From Oscillospiraceae bacterium (lineage in GTDB: Bacteria; Bacillota; Clostridia; Oscillospirales; Acutalibacteraceae), in the NCBI GenBank assembly GCA_015066445.1, contig SVOK01000003.1:50706-114705 (forward strand): DNA of 64,000 nucleotides. Direction: 5' to 3'. This document shows, in pieces, positions 25,462-32,902 of the stretch; positions within the stretch are counted from its first letter, which is position 1; every line of letters starts with the position of its first letter. Under the pieces are notes generated by a model, which was not told where the DNA came from, did not search any database, and was given only the letters and a program-made list of their open reading frames with translations. The position numbers and the translations under genes were made by a program.

Positions 25462-27759
25462 ATGCAACAAATTACAGGACTTGATTTTAAAATCAAAGAA
25501 ATGGCGGGAAGAATCCGCGAGCTTCGTGAAATTGAAGGCTTGACCGCAGAGCAAATGGCGGCTAAAACTGCTGTTTCTGTAGAAGAATATACCGCTTGCG
25601 AAAACGGCGAAAGCGACCTAAACTTTGCTTTTATTTACCGCTGCGCTTTGGCATTTAATGTCGATGTTACTGATATTATCGAGGGTTACAGCCCTAAACT
25701 TAAGTCCTATACTGTTACCCGTAGAGGTGAGGGACAGCGAATTGAAAAGGCTCATGGTATGACCTATTATAACTTGGCATACGCATTTAAAAAGCGTATT
25801 GCAGAGCCTTTATATGTTGAAAGTGTCTACAGCGAGGAAGCTCAGCATAAGGATATTGAGCTTACAACCCACGCAGGTCAGGAATGTGACCTTGTAATTT
25901 CAGGTCATTTAAAGGTTCAGGTTGGTGAGCATAAGGTTGTTTTAGGCCCTGGGGACAGTATTTATTACGATTCCTCAACACCACATGGTATGATTGCGGT
26001 AGAGGGTGAAAACTGTACCTTCTATGCAATCGTTCTTAATCCTACAGGCGAGCCTATACCCGAGCTTTCGGATACTAAGCCTGCACCCATAAAGAAAGAG
26101 GCAAAGCCAAAGCTTAAGGATACCAAAGACCGCATTTATAAAAAATATATTGATATTGAGGAAAACGAGGTTGGAACTCCGCTTTCTATCAAGTTTAAGA
26201 ATACAGAAAAATTCAATTTTGCTTTTGATTTGGTGGATGCTTTAGCTGAAAGAGAGCCTGAAAAGTTAGCTCTTTTACATATTTCCAAAAACGGTGAAGA
26301 ACGCCGCTTTACATTTAAGGATATTAAAAAAGCTTCTAATCAGGTTGCTAACTACTTCAAGTCGCTCGGTATTAAAAAGGGTGACAAGGTAATGTTAGTG
26401 CTGAAAAGACACTATCAGTTCTGGTTCTGTATGATGGCGCTTAATAAGCTTGGTGCTATTGTAATTCCGGCAACAAATCAGTTACAGGAGCACGATTTTG
26501 AGTACCGCTTTAAATCGGCAGGAATTTCGGCTGTTGTTTGTACTGCTGACGGGGATACCGCTAATCAGATAGATTTAGCGGCGGCTACTTGTCCTGAGCT
26601 TAAGCATAAGATGGTTGTAAACGGTCAAAAGGACGGTTGGCGAACTTTTGACGAGGAATATACGCTTTACAGCACCCACTTTAACAGAACGGTGGATACA
26701 CCTTGCGGTGAGGATTTAATGCTTATGTACTTTACATCGGGTACAAGCGGATATCCCAAAATTGCGGCGCATAACTATAAATACCCGTTAGGTCATTTCC
26801 ATACTGCAAAATATTGGCATAATGTTGACCCTGACGGACTTCATTTTACAATTTCCGACACAGGCTGGGCAAAGGCTATGTGGGGAAAACTTTATGGTCA
26901 GTGGCTCTGTGAGGCTGCAATCTTTGTTTACGATTTTGACCGTTTTGATGCGGCTGAAATATTACCTATGTTTAAAAAGCATAATATTACAACCTTCTGC
27001 GCACCGCCTACAATGCTCAGAATGCTTATTAAGCAGGATATAAGTCAGTACGATTTATCCTCGGTTAAGCATATGACTACTGCGGGTGAGGCGCTTAATC
27101 CTGAAGTTTACCGTCAGTTTGAAAAGATTACGGGACTTCAGATTCTTGAAGGCTTCGGTCAGACCGAGAGCACAATGATTATCGGTAATATGATCGGAGC
27201 TCCACATAAGATTGGCTCTATGGGTAAGCCTGCTCCTATTTACGATGTTCATATTGTTGACAGTGAGGGTAACGATGTTCCTGTGGGTGAAACAGGTGAA
27301 ATCGTTATAGGTATTGAAAACGGTCGTCCTTGCGGTCTTGCTACTTGCTACTACGGTGACGAAGAAAAAACCGCCGAAACCTGGGACAGTAAGTATTACC
27401 ATACAGGCGATACCGCTTGGATGGATGAGGATGGCTTCTATTGGTATGTTGGCCGTGTTGATGATGTTATCAAGTCCTCGGGCTACCGTATAGGACCGTT
27501 TGAGATTGAAAGCGTTATTATGGAGCTTCCCTATGTACTTGAATGTGGCGTTTCTGCTGCTCCTGACGAGGTTAGAGGTCAGGTTGTAAAGGCAAGTATC
27601 GTTTTAGTAAACGGTACCGAGGGTACAGAGGAGCTAAAGAAAGAAATTCAAAAATATGTTAAGGAAAAAACCGCACCTTATAAATACCCCCGAATTGTGG
27701 TATTCAGAGACAGTCTTCCCAAGACTACAAGCGGTAAAATCCAACGCAACAAGCTGTGA
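25462..27759 (+). CDS. HTH-cupin-acyl-CoA synthetase fusion, copy 2 (Val unit)
   Basis: 765 residues with the same order as copy 1: XRE helix-turn-helix (about 13-70, IRELREIEGLTAEQMAAKTAVSVEEY), cupin (about 135-195, THAGQECDLVISGHLKVQVG, STPHGM), a Lys- and Pro-rich linker (PAPIKKEAKPKLKDTKD) and an AMP-forming synthetase (255-765) with TSGTSGYPK, GFGQTEST, YHTGDTAW, GRVDDVIKSSGYRIG and PKTTSGKIQR. Several stretches are identical at DNA level to copy 1, pointing to duplication with or without later gene conversion. With the Val T-box I infer isobutyrate as the preferred acid. GGAGG before ATG at 25462. First gene of the long transcript ending at 32131. Confidence 0.9.
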   Translation: MQQITGLDFKIKEMAGRIRELREIEGLTAEQMAAKTAVSVEEYTACENGESDLNFAFIYRCALAFNVDVTDIIEGYSPKLKSYTVTRRGEGQRIEKAHGMTYYNLAYAFKKRIAEPLYVESVYSEEAQHKDIELTTHAGQECDLVISGHLKVQVGEHKVVLGPGDSIYYDSSTPHGMIAVEGENCTFYAIVLNPTGEPIPELSDTKPAPIKKEAKPKLKDTKDRIYKKYIDIEENEVGTPLSIKFKNTEKFNFAFDLVDALAEREPEKLALLHISKNGEERRFTFKDIKKASNQVANYFKSLGIKKGDKVMLVLKRHYQFWFCMMALNKLGAIVIPATNQLQEHDFEYRFKSAGISAVVCTADGDTANQIDLAAATCPELKHKMVVNGQKDGWRTFDEEYTLYSTHFNRTVDTPCGEDLMLMYFTSGTSGYPKIAAHNYKYPLGHFHTAKYWHNVDPDGLHFTISDTGWAKAMWGKLYGQWLCEAAIFVYDFDRFDAAEILPMFKKHNITTFCAPPTMLRMLIKQDISQYDLSSVKHMTTAGEALNPEVYRQFEKITGLQILEGFGQTESTMIIGNMIGAPHKIGSMGKPAPIYDVHIVDSEGNDVPVGETGEIVIGIENGRPCGLATCYYGDEEKTAETWDSKYYHTGDTAWMDEDGFYWYVGRVDDVIKSSGYRIGPFEIESVIMELPYVLECGVSAAPDEVRGQVVKASIVLVNGTEGTEELKKEIQKYVKEKTAPYKYPRIVVFRDSLPKTTSGKIQRNKL

Positions 27760-28427
27760 TAAATATGCAATTTAAAAGAATTACACTTCTTTGCGGTCAT
27801 TATGGCAGCGGAAAAACAAATGTTGCTCTTAATATGGCTTATGAGCTGAAAAAGAGCTACAGTAATGTGGCTATAGCCGATTTGGATATAGTTAACCCCT
27901 ATTTCCGCACTAAGGACAGCGCAAAGGATTTGGAAGAAAAAGAAATTAAGCTTATTGTTTCGGAATTTGCAGGTACTAATGTTGATATTCCGGCTATGCC
28001 TGCCGAAATGTATTCATTGACCGACGATAAAACTGTCAGAGCGGTTATAGATGTCGGCGGGGACGACAGAGGCGCTTTAGCGCTTGGCAGAATAGCTCCC
28101 TCTATTTTAGAGGAAAACGATTATGAGTGTCTTTTGGTAATTAATAAGTTCAGGCCCTTAACCCCTGATGTTGAGTCAACGCTTGAAGTGATGAGCGAGA
28201 TTGAAACTGCTTGTGGAATTAAGATAACAGGACTTGTTAATAACTCTAATTTAGGAGTGGAGACTACGGCAGAGGATGTACTCGGTTCTTTAGAGTATGC
28301 CAATAGTGTTGCAAAGGCTACAAACTTAGAAATCGTGTGTACCAGTGTTAACGAAACACTTTATAATGAGCTTAAGGAAAAAATAAATAACCTATTACCC
28401 TTGAAACTTCAAGGTAAAATAAACTGA
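27756..28427 (+). CDS. MinD/ParA-like P-loop ATPase of the Vor operon
   Basis: 223 residues, Walker A GHYGSGKTN near residue 13, then IADLDIVNPYFRTKD and the VIDVGGDDRGALALG segment of a CobQ/CobB/MinD/ParA-like nucleotide-binding fold. The family includes metal-insertion and assembly ATPases as well as partition proteins. Its place between the synthetase and the ferredoxin-type subunit suggests help in maturing or regulating the oxidoreductase (inference). GTG at 27756 overlaps the upstream stop by four bases; ATG at 27765 is an equally likely start. Neither has a good ribosome site, so translation is probably coupled. Confidence 0.8.
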   Translation: MINMQFKRITLLCGHYGSGKTNVALNMAYELKKSYSNVAIADLDIVNPYFRTKDSAKDLEEKEIKLIVSEFAGTNVDIPAMPAEMYSLTDDKTVRAVIDVGGDDRGALALGRIAPSILEENDYECLLVINKFRPLTPDVESTLEVMSEIETACGIKITGLVNNSNLGVETTAEDVLGSLEYANSVAKATNLEIVCTSVNETLYNELKEKINNLLPLKLQGKIN

Positions 28428-28450
28428 TTTCACAAAAGGAGCGATAATAT

Positions 28451-28657
28451 ATGGCAAAGCTGACTTTTAAAACCGATAAATGTAAGGGCTGCGGACTTTG
28501 TGTTGATGCTTGTCCCAAACAGGTTTTGGCATTAGCTAAAGACAAAATTAACAAAAAGGGCCACCATCCTGTAGAAGCAGTAAACGAGGAAGCTTGTATA
28601 GGCTGTGCGTTCTGCGCTACAATGTGTCCCGATTGCATAATCAAGGTAGAAAGGTGA
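28451..28657 (+). CDS. vorD: 2-oxoacid:ferredoxin oxidoreductase, delta (ferredoxin-like) subunit
   Basis: 68 residues with two [4Fe-4S] motifs, CKGCGLCVDACP and CIGCAFCATMCP, the electron-transfer subunit of four-part oxoacid:ferredoxin oxidoreductases. It carries electrons between external ferredoxin and the thiamine centre. AAAGGAG precedes its ATG and the next subunit starts six bases after its stop. The gene order delta-alpha-beta-gamma is that of 2-oxoisovalerate or 2-oxoglutarate oxidoreductases; the gene name follows from the alpha subunit and the neighbours. Confidence 0.88.
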   Translation: MAKLTFKTDKCKGCGLCVDACPKQVLALAKDKINKKGHHPVEAVNEEACIGCAFCATMCPDCIIKVER

Positions 28658-28663
28658 TTTAAA

Positions 28664-29728
28664 ATGGCAGATAAGGTTTTAATGAAAGGTAACGAAGCTA
28701 TTGCCGAGGCTGCAATTATTGCAGGCTGCCGTCATTACTTCGGTTATCCTATTACCCCTCAAACAGAAATCGCTGCATATATGGCAAAAAGAATGCCTAA
28801 AATCGGCGGTTGCTTCTTACAGGCAGAAAGCGAAATCGCAGCTATTAATATGGTTTACGGTGTAGCTTCAACAGGTCACAGAGTTATGACATCTTCTTCA
28901 AGCCCAGGTATATCACTTAAGGGCGAAGGTCTTTCATATTTAGCAGGTGCAGATTTGCCCTCACTTATTGTTAATGTTCAGCGAGGAGGCCCTGGTCTTG
29001 GCGGTATTCAGCCCTCTCAGTCTGACTATTATCAGGCAACAAAGGCAGGCGGTCACGGTGACTTCAGAATGATTGTTTTAGCACCTGCATCTGTTCAGGA
29101 AATGGCTGACCTTACAGTTAAGGGCTTTGAGCTTGCTGATACATACCGTATGACCTCTATGATTCTGGCTGACGGTACTATGGGACAAATGATGGAGCCT
29201 GTTTCTCTTGATTTAGATGTAAAGCCTGCACCTGAAAAGCCTTGGGCTACTACAGGTACTAACCTGGAAAGAGAACACAATATTGTAAACTCTTTGTTCC
29301 TTTCTCCCGAAAAATTGGAGGAAGAAAACTTCAAGCGTTACGAGAGATATAAGTACATTGAAGAAAATGAAGCAATGTATGAAGAATATATGATGGATGA
29401 TGCTGAAATCTGTATTGCTGCTTTTGGTATTGCTGCCCGTGTTGCTAAAAATGCAATTAACGAGGCAAGAGCGCAGGGAATAAAGGTTGGTCTTATCCGT
29501 CCTATAACACTTTGGCCTTTCCCCAATGCTCCTTTCAAGAAGGCGGCAGAAAGCGTAAAGCAGATTATTTCTGTTGAGCTTTCAATGGGCCAGATGATTG
29601 ATGATATTAAGTTGGCTTCTGAGTGCCGTGTTCCTGTAACACTTTGTAACCGTGTCGGAGGTATGATTCCGTCCCCCGAGCAGGTGCTCGAGGCTATTAT
29701 CGAAGCTAATAACGGAGGTGCAAAATAA
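28664..29728 (+). CDS. vorB: 2-oxoisovalerate-type ferredoxin oxidoreductase, alpha subunit VorB
   Basis: 354 residues. N-terminal motifs GNEAIAEAAIIAGCRHYFGYPITPQTEI and QAESEIAAINMVYGVASTG, then MTSSSSPGISLKGEGLSYLAG, are typical of VorB/KorA-type alpha subunits, holding the pyrimidine side of thiamine pyrophosphate and the oxoacid site. With the delta, beta and gamma subunits it interconverts a 2-oxoacid plus CoA with acyl-CoA, CO2 and reduced ferredoxin. Branched substrates are supported by the flanking branched-chain aminotransferase and the Ile/Val T-boxes. The reaction is reversible; the setting argues for the carboxylating, biosynthetic direction. Its stop overlaps the next ATG by one base. 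Confidence 0.9.
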   Translation: MADKVLMKGNEAIAEAAIIAGCRHYFGYPITPQTEIAAYMAKRMPKIGGCFLQAESEIAAINMVYGVASTGHRVMTSSSSPGISLKGEGLSYLAGADLPSLIVNVQRGGPGLGGIQPSQSDYYQATKAGGHGDFRMIVLAPASVQEMADLTVKGFELADTYRMTSMILADGTMGQMMEPVSLDLDVKPAPEKPWATTGTNLEREHNIVNSLFLSPEKLEEENFKRYERYKYIEENEAMYEEYMMDDAEICIAAFGIAARVAKNAINEARAQGIKVGLIRPITLWPFPNAPFKKAAESVKQIISVELSMGQMIDDIKLASECRVPVTLCNRVGGMIPSPEQVLEAIIEANNGGAK

Positions 29729-30480
29729 TGGTAGTATTTGATAAACCCCATGCTTTAGCAGATGTGCCGCTTCATTATTGCCCCGGTTGTACTCACGGTA
29801 TTGTTCACCGTTTAGTAGCAGAGGTTATTGATGAATTAGGTATCGAAGGCAAAACCGTTGGTATTGCTCCTGTTGGTTGTTCTGTTATGGCTTATGACTA
29901 TTTCAACTGTGATATGATTGAAGCCGCTCACGGACGAGCTCCCGCTGTAGCTACAGGTGTTAAGCGTGCATTACCTGAAAACATTGTATTTACATATCAG
30001 GGTGACGGTGACTTAGCATCAATCGGTATGGCTGAAACTGTTCACTCAGCCGCAAGAAACGAAAATATAACCGTTATTTTCATTAACAATGCAATTTACG
30101 GTATGACAGGCGGTCAGATGGCTCCTACATCACTTCCAGGTCAGGTTACACAGACTTCTCCTTACGGTCGTGATGTTAACCATTGCGGTTATCCTGTTAA
30201 GGTTTGCGAAATGCTTTCAAAGTTAGACGGTCCCGAGTATCTGGAGCGTGTAGCTGTTAACAATGTAAAGAATGTTAAAGCGGCTAAAAAGGCTATCAAA
30301 AAGGCTTTCCAGAATCAGGTAGAGGGCAAGGGCTTCTCACTGGTTGAGGTTGTTTCAAGCTGTCCTACTAACTGGGGTATGACACCTAAGAAGGCACTTG
30401 AGTGGATAGACGAAAAAATGATTCCTTATTATCCTTTGGGTGTTTATAAGGATAGAACTGCTGAAAGTGAGGGAAAGTAA
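29728..30480 (+). CDS. vorA: 2-oxoisovalerate-type ferredoxin oxidoreductase, beta (TPP) subunit
   Basis: 250 residues. HYCPGCTHGIVHRL near the N-terminus, GDGDLASIG followed by NNAIYGMTGGQMAPTS form the thiamine pyrophosphate and magnesium site of the family; PVGCS and AHGRAPAVATGVKRA are also typical. It catalyses decarboxylation or, in reverse, carboxylation at the thiamine carbanion. It overlaps both the alpha gene before it and the gamma gene after it by one base, so the three are translated together. Confidence 0.9.
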   Translation: MVVFDKPHALADVPLHYCPGCTHGIVHRLVAEVIDELGIEGKTVGIAPVGCSVMAYDYFNCDMIEAAHGRAPAVATGVKRALPENIVFTYQGDGDLASIGMAETVHSAARNENITVIFINNAIYGMTGGQMAPTSLPGQVTQTSPYGRDVNHCGYPVKVCEMLSKLDGPEYLERVAVNNVKNVKAAKKAIKKAFQNQVEGKGFSLVEVVSSCPTNWGMTPKKALEWIDEKMIPYYPLGVYKDRTAESEGK

Positions 30481-31013
30481 TGGCTACAACACAGTATTTA
30501 TTTGCCGGCTTTGGCGGTCAGGGTATACTTTTTTCGGGTAAATTCTTGGCATATAAGGGCCTTACTGAGGAAAAGCAGGTAAGCTGGCTTCCTTCCTACG
30601 GTCCTGAAATGCGTGGCGGTACAGCAAGCTGTTCTGTAATTATAAGTGATACTCCTGTTGGCTCACCTATAGTTTCTAAGCCTGATGTACTTATTGCTAT
30701 GAATCTTCCTTCTCTTGATAAGTATGAGGATGCGGTTGTATCAGGCGGTACAATTTATGTTGATTCAACCCTTATCGAGCGTAAGGTAAAGCGTACAGAT
30801 GTTACTGTTCATTACATTCCTGCTACAGGTCTTGCTAATGAAAACGGTATGCCTACCTTGGCTAATATGATTATTGTAGGTAAGATTTTGGGTGAAAGCA
30901 ATCAGTTTACTGATGACAGCATTAATGCGGCTCTCGGTAAAGTAATTTCTGCCCGTCATGCAGATATGCTTGATTTTAACCTTAAAGCGCTTAATTTAGG
31001 TAAAAACAATTAA
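30480..31013 (+). CDS. vorC: 2-oxoacid:ferredoxin oxidoreductase, gamma subunit
   Basis: 177 residues. [18 protein letters not shown] at the start and [19 protein letters not shown] near residues 40-60 mark the POR gamma domain, which binds CoA and completes the thiamine site. ATG at 30480 overlaps the beta stop; GAGGGAAAG provides a ribosome site. The aminotransferase gene follows after 13 bases with its own AAGGAG. Confidence 0.9.
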   Translation: MATTQYLFAGFGGQGILFSGKFLAYKGLTEEKQVSWLPSYGPEMRGGTASCSVIISDTPVGSPIVSKPDVLIAMNLPSLDKYEDAVVSGGTIYVDSTLIERKVKRTDVTVHYIPATGLANENGMPTLANMIIVGKILGESNQFTDDSINAALGKVISARHADMLDFNLKALNLGKNN

Positions 31014-31026
31014 GGAGTGATAACAA

Positions 31027-32091
31027 ATGGAAATAAAAATCACTAAAGCTGCTGTTTTAAAGGAAAAGCCCGATAGTTCAACTTTAGGCTTTGGTAAAAT
31101 TTTCACCGACCATATGTTTATGATGGACTGGAATAGCGAGACAGGCTGGCAGAATGCAAGAATTGTTCCTTTTGAGAATATTTCTTTACACCCCGCGTCT
31201 ACTGTTCTTCATTACGGCTCTGAAATTTTTGAGGGCTTAAAGGCTTACCGCCGTGCTGACGGTAAGGTTCAGCTTTTCAGACCTATTGAAAATATCCGCA
31301 GAATGAACCGTTCTGCAGAGCGTTTGTGCTTACCCCAGATTCCTGAGGATATGGCAATGGAAATCCTTACCACTTTCGTGGATATGGAAAAGGATTGGAC
31401 TCCATCTGCTGAGGGCACATCTCTTTATCTTCGTCCCTTTATGTTCGGTAATGACGAGACCTTGGGTGTTCACGCTGTTCATAACGCTACCTATGTTATA
31501 ATCGCTTCTCCTGTTGGTAGCTATTATAAAGAGGGTATTAACCCTGTTAAGATTATGATAGAGGACGAGGACGTTCGTGCTGTTCGTGGTGGTACAGGTT
31601 ACGCTAAGTGCGGCGGTAACTATGCGGCATCTAACAGAGCAGGCGAGCGTGCTGAACGCAAGGGCTACAGTCAGGTTTTATGGCTTGACGGTGTAGAGCG
31701 CAAGTATATCGAAGAAGTTGGCGCTATGAACGTTATGTTCAAAATCGGCGATGAAATCGTAACACCTATGCTTTCAGGCTCTATTCTCCCAGGTATTACA
31801 CGTATGTCCTGTCTTGAAGTTCTTCGTAAAGAGGGATACAAGGTAAGCGAGAGACTTTTAAGTGTTGATGAATTAGGTGAGGCTTTAAAGAACGGCGACT
31901 TAAAAGAAGCTTGGGGTTGCGGTACTGCAGCTGTTGTTTCACCTATCGGTGAGCTTTGCTATAAGGATATTAAATATCCAATTAATAACGGCGAAATCGG
32001 TACAGTCACTCAGCACCTTTACGATACCTTAACAGGTATTCAGTGGGGCAAAATCGAGGATACATTCGGCTGGACCAAGGAAATCGGTTAA
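31027..32091 (+). CDS. ilvE: Branched-chain amino acid aminotransferase
   Basis: 354 residues, the length of type II branched-chain aminotransferases (fold type IV PLP enzymes). Motifs: VLHYGSEIFEGLKAYR, RPIENIRRMNRSAERL, YLRPFMFG, then VRGGTGYAKCGGNYAAS with the PLP lysine at 194, and EVGAMNVMF. It transfers the amino group between glutamate and 2-oxoisovalerate, 3-methyl-2-oxopentanoate or 4-methyl-2-oxopentanoate. As the last gene of the Val T-box transcript it would finish valine and isoleucine synthesis from the oxoacids made by the Vor enzyme. Confidence 0.95.
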   Translation: MEIKITKAAVLKEKPDSSTLGFGKIFTDHMFMMDWNSETGWQNARIVPFENISLHPASTVLHYGSEIFEGLKAYRRADGKVQLFRPIENIRRMNRSAERLCLPQIPEDMAMEILTTFVDMEKDWTPSAEGTSLYLRPFMFGNDETLGVHAVHNATYVIIASPVGSYYKEGINPVKIMIEDEDVRAVRGGTGYAKCGGNYAASNRAGERAERKGYSQVLWLDGVERKYIEEVGAMNVMFKIGDEIVTPMLSGSILPGITRMSCLEVLRKEGYKVSERLLSVDELGEALKNGDLKEAWGCGTAAVVSPIGELCYKDIKYPINNGEIGTVTQHLYDTLTGIQWGKIEDTFGWTKEIG

Positions 32092-32100
32092 ATAATATTA

Positions 32101-32131
32101 AACCCCTTTTGAGATTTTCTCAAAAGGGGTT
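32101..32131 (+). terminator. Strong terminator closing the Vor-IlvE operon
   Basis: Perfect 14-pair stem (32101-32114 with 32118-32131), three-base loop, 3' arm followed by TT. It may also serve the small gene that ends at 32135 on the other strand. Confidence 0.9.
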
Positions 32132-32134
32132 TTG

Positions 32135-32302
32135 CTAATTTTCTATATTCCTTAAAGTTTTTTCTTTGGCAATTCTTAATGTTTCGTCATCTAAAGTAGC
32201 ATAAATACATTCTGTGCATTGACCTAATATATCGAGCTCTATTTCATCTAAAGTACATATACCATCAGATTCATAAATACAAAAAACATTTTCACATTTC
32301 AT
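32135..32302 (-). CDS. Small cysteine-rich protein, unknown
   Basis: 55 residues starting at ATG 32302, which has GGGTGA upstream; a longer frame to 32350 lacks a ribosome site and runs into the promoter. Five cysteines (KCENVFCIYESDGIC, GQCTEC) suggest a small zinc or metal-binding knuckle, similar in style to Cys-rich DUF1540-like proteins of Clostridia, but I do not recognise a family with certainty. A promoter TTGCAT, 17 bases, TATACT lies just upstream. It is divergent from the two ribbon-helix-helix-like genes, with a perfect inverted repeat between. Confidence 0.65.
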   Translation of the reverse strand: MKCENVFCIYESDGICTLDEIELDILGQCTECIYATLDDETLRIAKEKTLRNIEN

Positions 32303-32348
32303 ATTATCACCCAGTAAAGTATAACATATCATTTCCAAAAATGCAACC

Positions 32349-32378
32349 AAAAGTGGTTATATAATTGTAACCACTTTT
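32349..32378. promoter_or_regulatory. Inverted repeat between divergent small genes, likely operator
   Basis: AAAAGTGGTTA (32349-32359) and TAACCACTTTT (32368-32378) are a perfect 11-base inverted repeat with an eight-base centre. It sits directly upstream of the -35 box of the minus-strand Cys-rich gene and just before the first ribbon-helix-helix-like gene, so it may be the binding site of one of those small proteins. Confidence 0.5.
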
Positions 32379-32406
32379 CGAACATAATATTACTGGAGAT
32401 GATATT

Positions 32407-32583
32407 ATGTTTAAAATTGAAAAAGAACTAAAAAATGCGAACATCCCGAGAACTATCCGTTTTACAGAAGCTTTATTTGAGGAATTGAATAAAACAGCAG
32501 TTGAAAACGATATTTCTTTTAATTTGTTAGTTTTGCAATGCTGCAAATATGCTTTGGATAATAAAGAAATAACAGATAAGTAG
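32407..32583 (+). CDS. 58-residue ribbon-helix-helix-like protein 1
   Basis: ATG at 32407, six to seven bases after TGGAGAT. The protein (start MFKIEKELKNANIPRTIRF) has a TIRF strand followed by two predicted helices (EALFEELNKTAVEND, FNLLVLQCCKYALDN), the size and layout of Arc/CopG-type DNA-binding dimers. It is followed 23 bases later by a gene of identical length and plan. Function is not known; a nearby inverted repeat could be its operator. It is AT-rich like its neighbours. Confidence 0.65.
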   Translation: MFKIEKELKNANIPRTIRFTEALFEELNKTAVENDISFNLLVLQCCKYALDNKEITDK

Positions 32584-32606
32584 ACAATATTATTGGTGGG
32601 TCACGT

Positions 32607-32783
32607 ATGGCTAAATTTAAAATTCCGTCGATTCCGTCTACAGTAAATAAAACAATTCGCTTTCCAAATAATATTGTGGAAGATGTAGAAACCGCTATTA
32701 AAGGAAAAGATTGTACTTTTTCCGCATTTGTTATTGCGGCTGTAAAAATGGCTTTGGACGATTTAAACGAAACGGATAAATAA
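32607..32783 (+). CDS. 58-residue ribbon-helix-helix-like protein 2
   Basis: ATG at 32607 after GGTGGG. The protein (start MAKFKIPSIPSTVNKTIRFP) has the same TIRF strand and two helices (NIVEDVETAIKGKD, FSAFVIAAVKMALDDL) as the gene before it, so the pair are diverged tandem duplicates. Possibly the two form a heterodimer (inference). The transcript ends at the hairpin 16 bases downstream. Confidence 0.65.
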   Translation: MAKFKIPSIPSTVNKTIRFPNNIVEDVETAIKGKDCTFSAFVIAAVKMALDDLNETDK

Positions 32784-32798
32784 TTATAATGAATTTTT

Positions 32799-32829
32799 TA
32801 AAGGAGTTGTCTTTTTGATAACTCCTTTA
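32799..32829 (+). terminator. Terminator after the ribbon-helix-helix-like pair
   Basis: Perfect ten-pair stem (32799-32808 with 32820-32829) with an 11-base loop, followed by an AT-rich stretch rather than a clean T run. Confidence 0.65.
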
Positions 32830-32844
32830 TATATTTTATAATTC

Positions 32845-32873
32845 TTGCAATATTAATAATTATGACGTATAAT
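32845..32873 (+). promoter_or_regulatory. Sigma-A promoter of the EamA gene
   Basis: TTGCAA at 32845-32850, a 17-base spacer and TATAAT at 32868-32873. The start of the mRNA should be near 32880, nine bases before the GGGGAG ribosome site. Confidence 0.8.
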
Positions 32874-32902
32874 TAATCAAAAAGCAAAGGGGAGTAAAGG
32901 GT

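Noticed and set aside
22824..32091. An amino-acid-breakdown or indolepyruvate pathway for the synthetase-Vor block
   Set aside because: AMP-forming synthetases and T-box induction by uncharged tRNA fit synthesis better; the reaction direction still needs a test.
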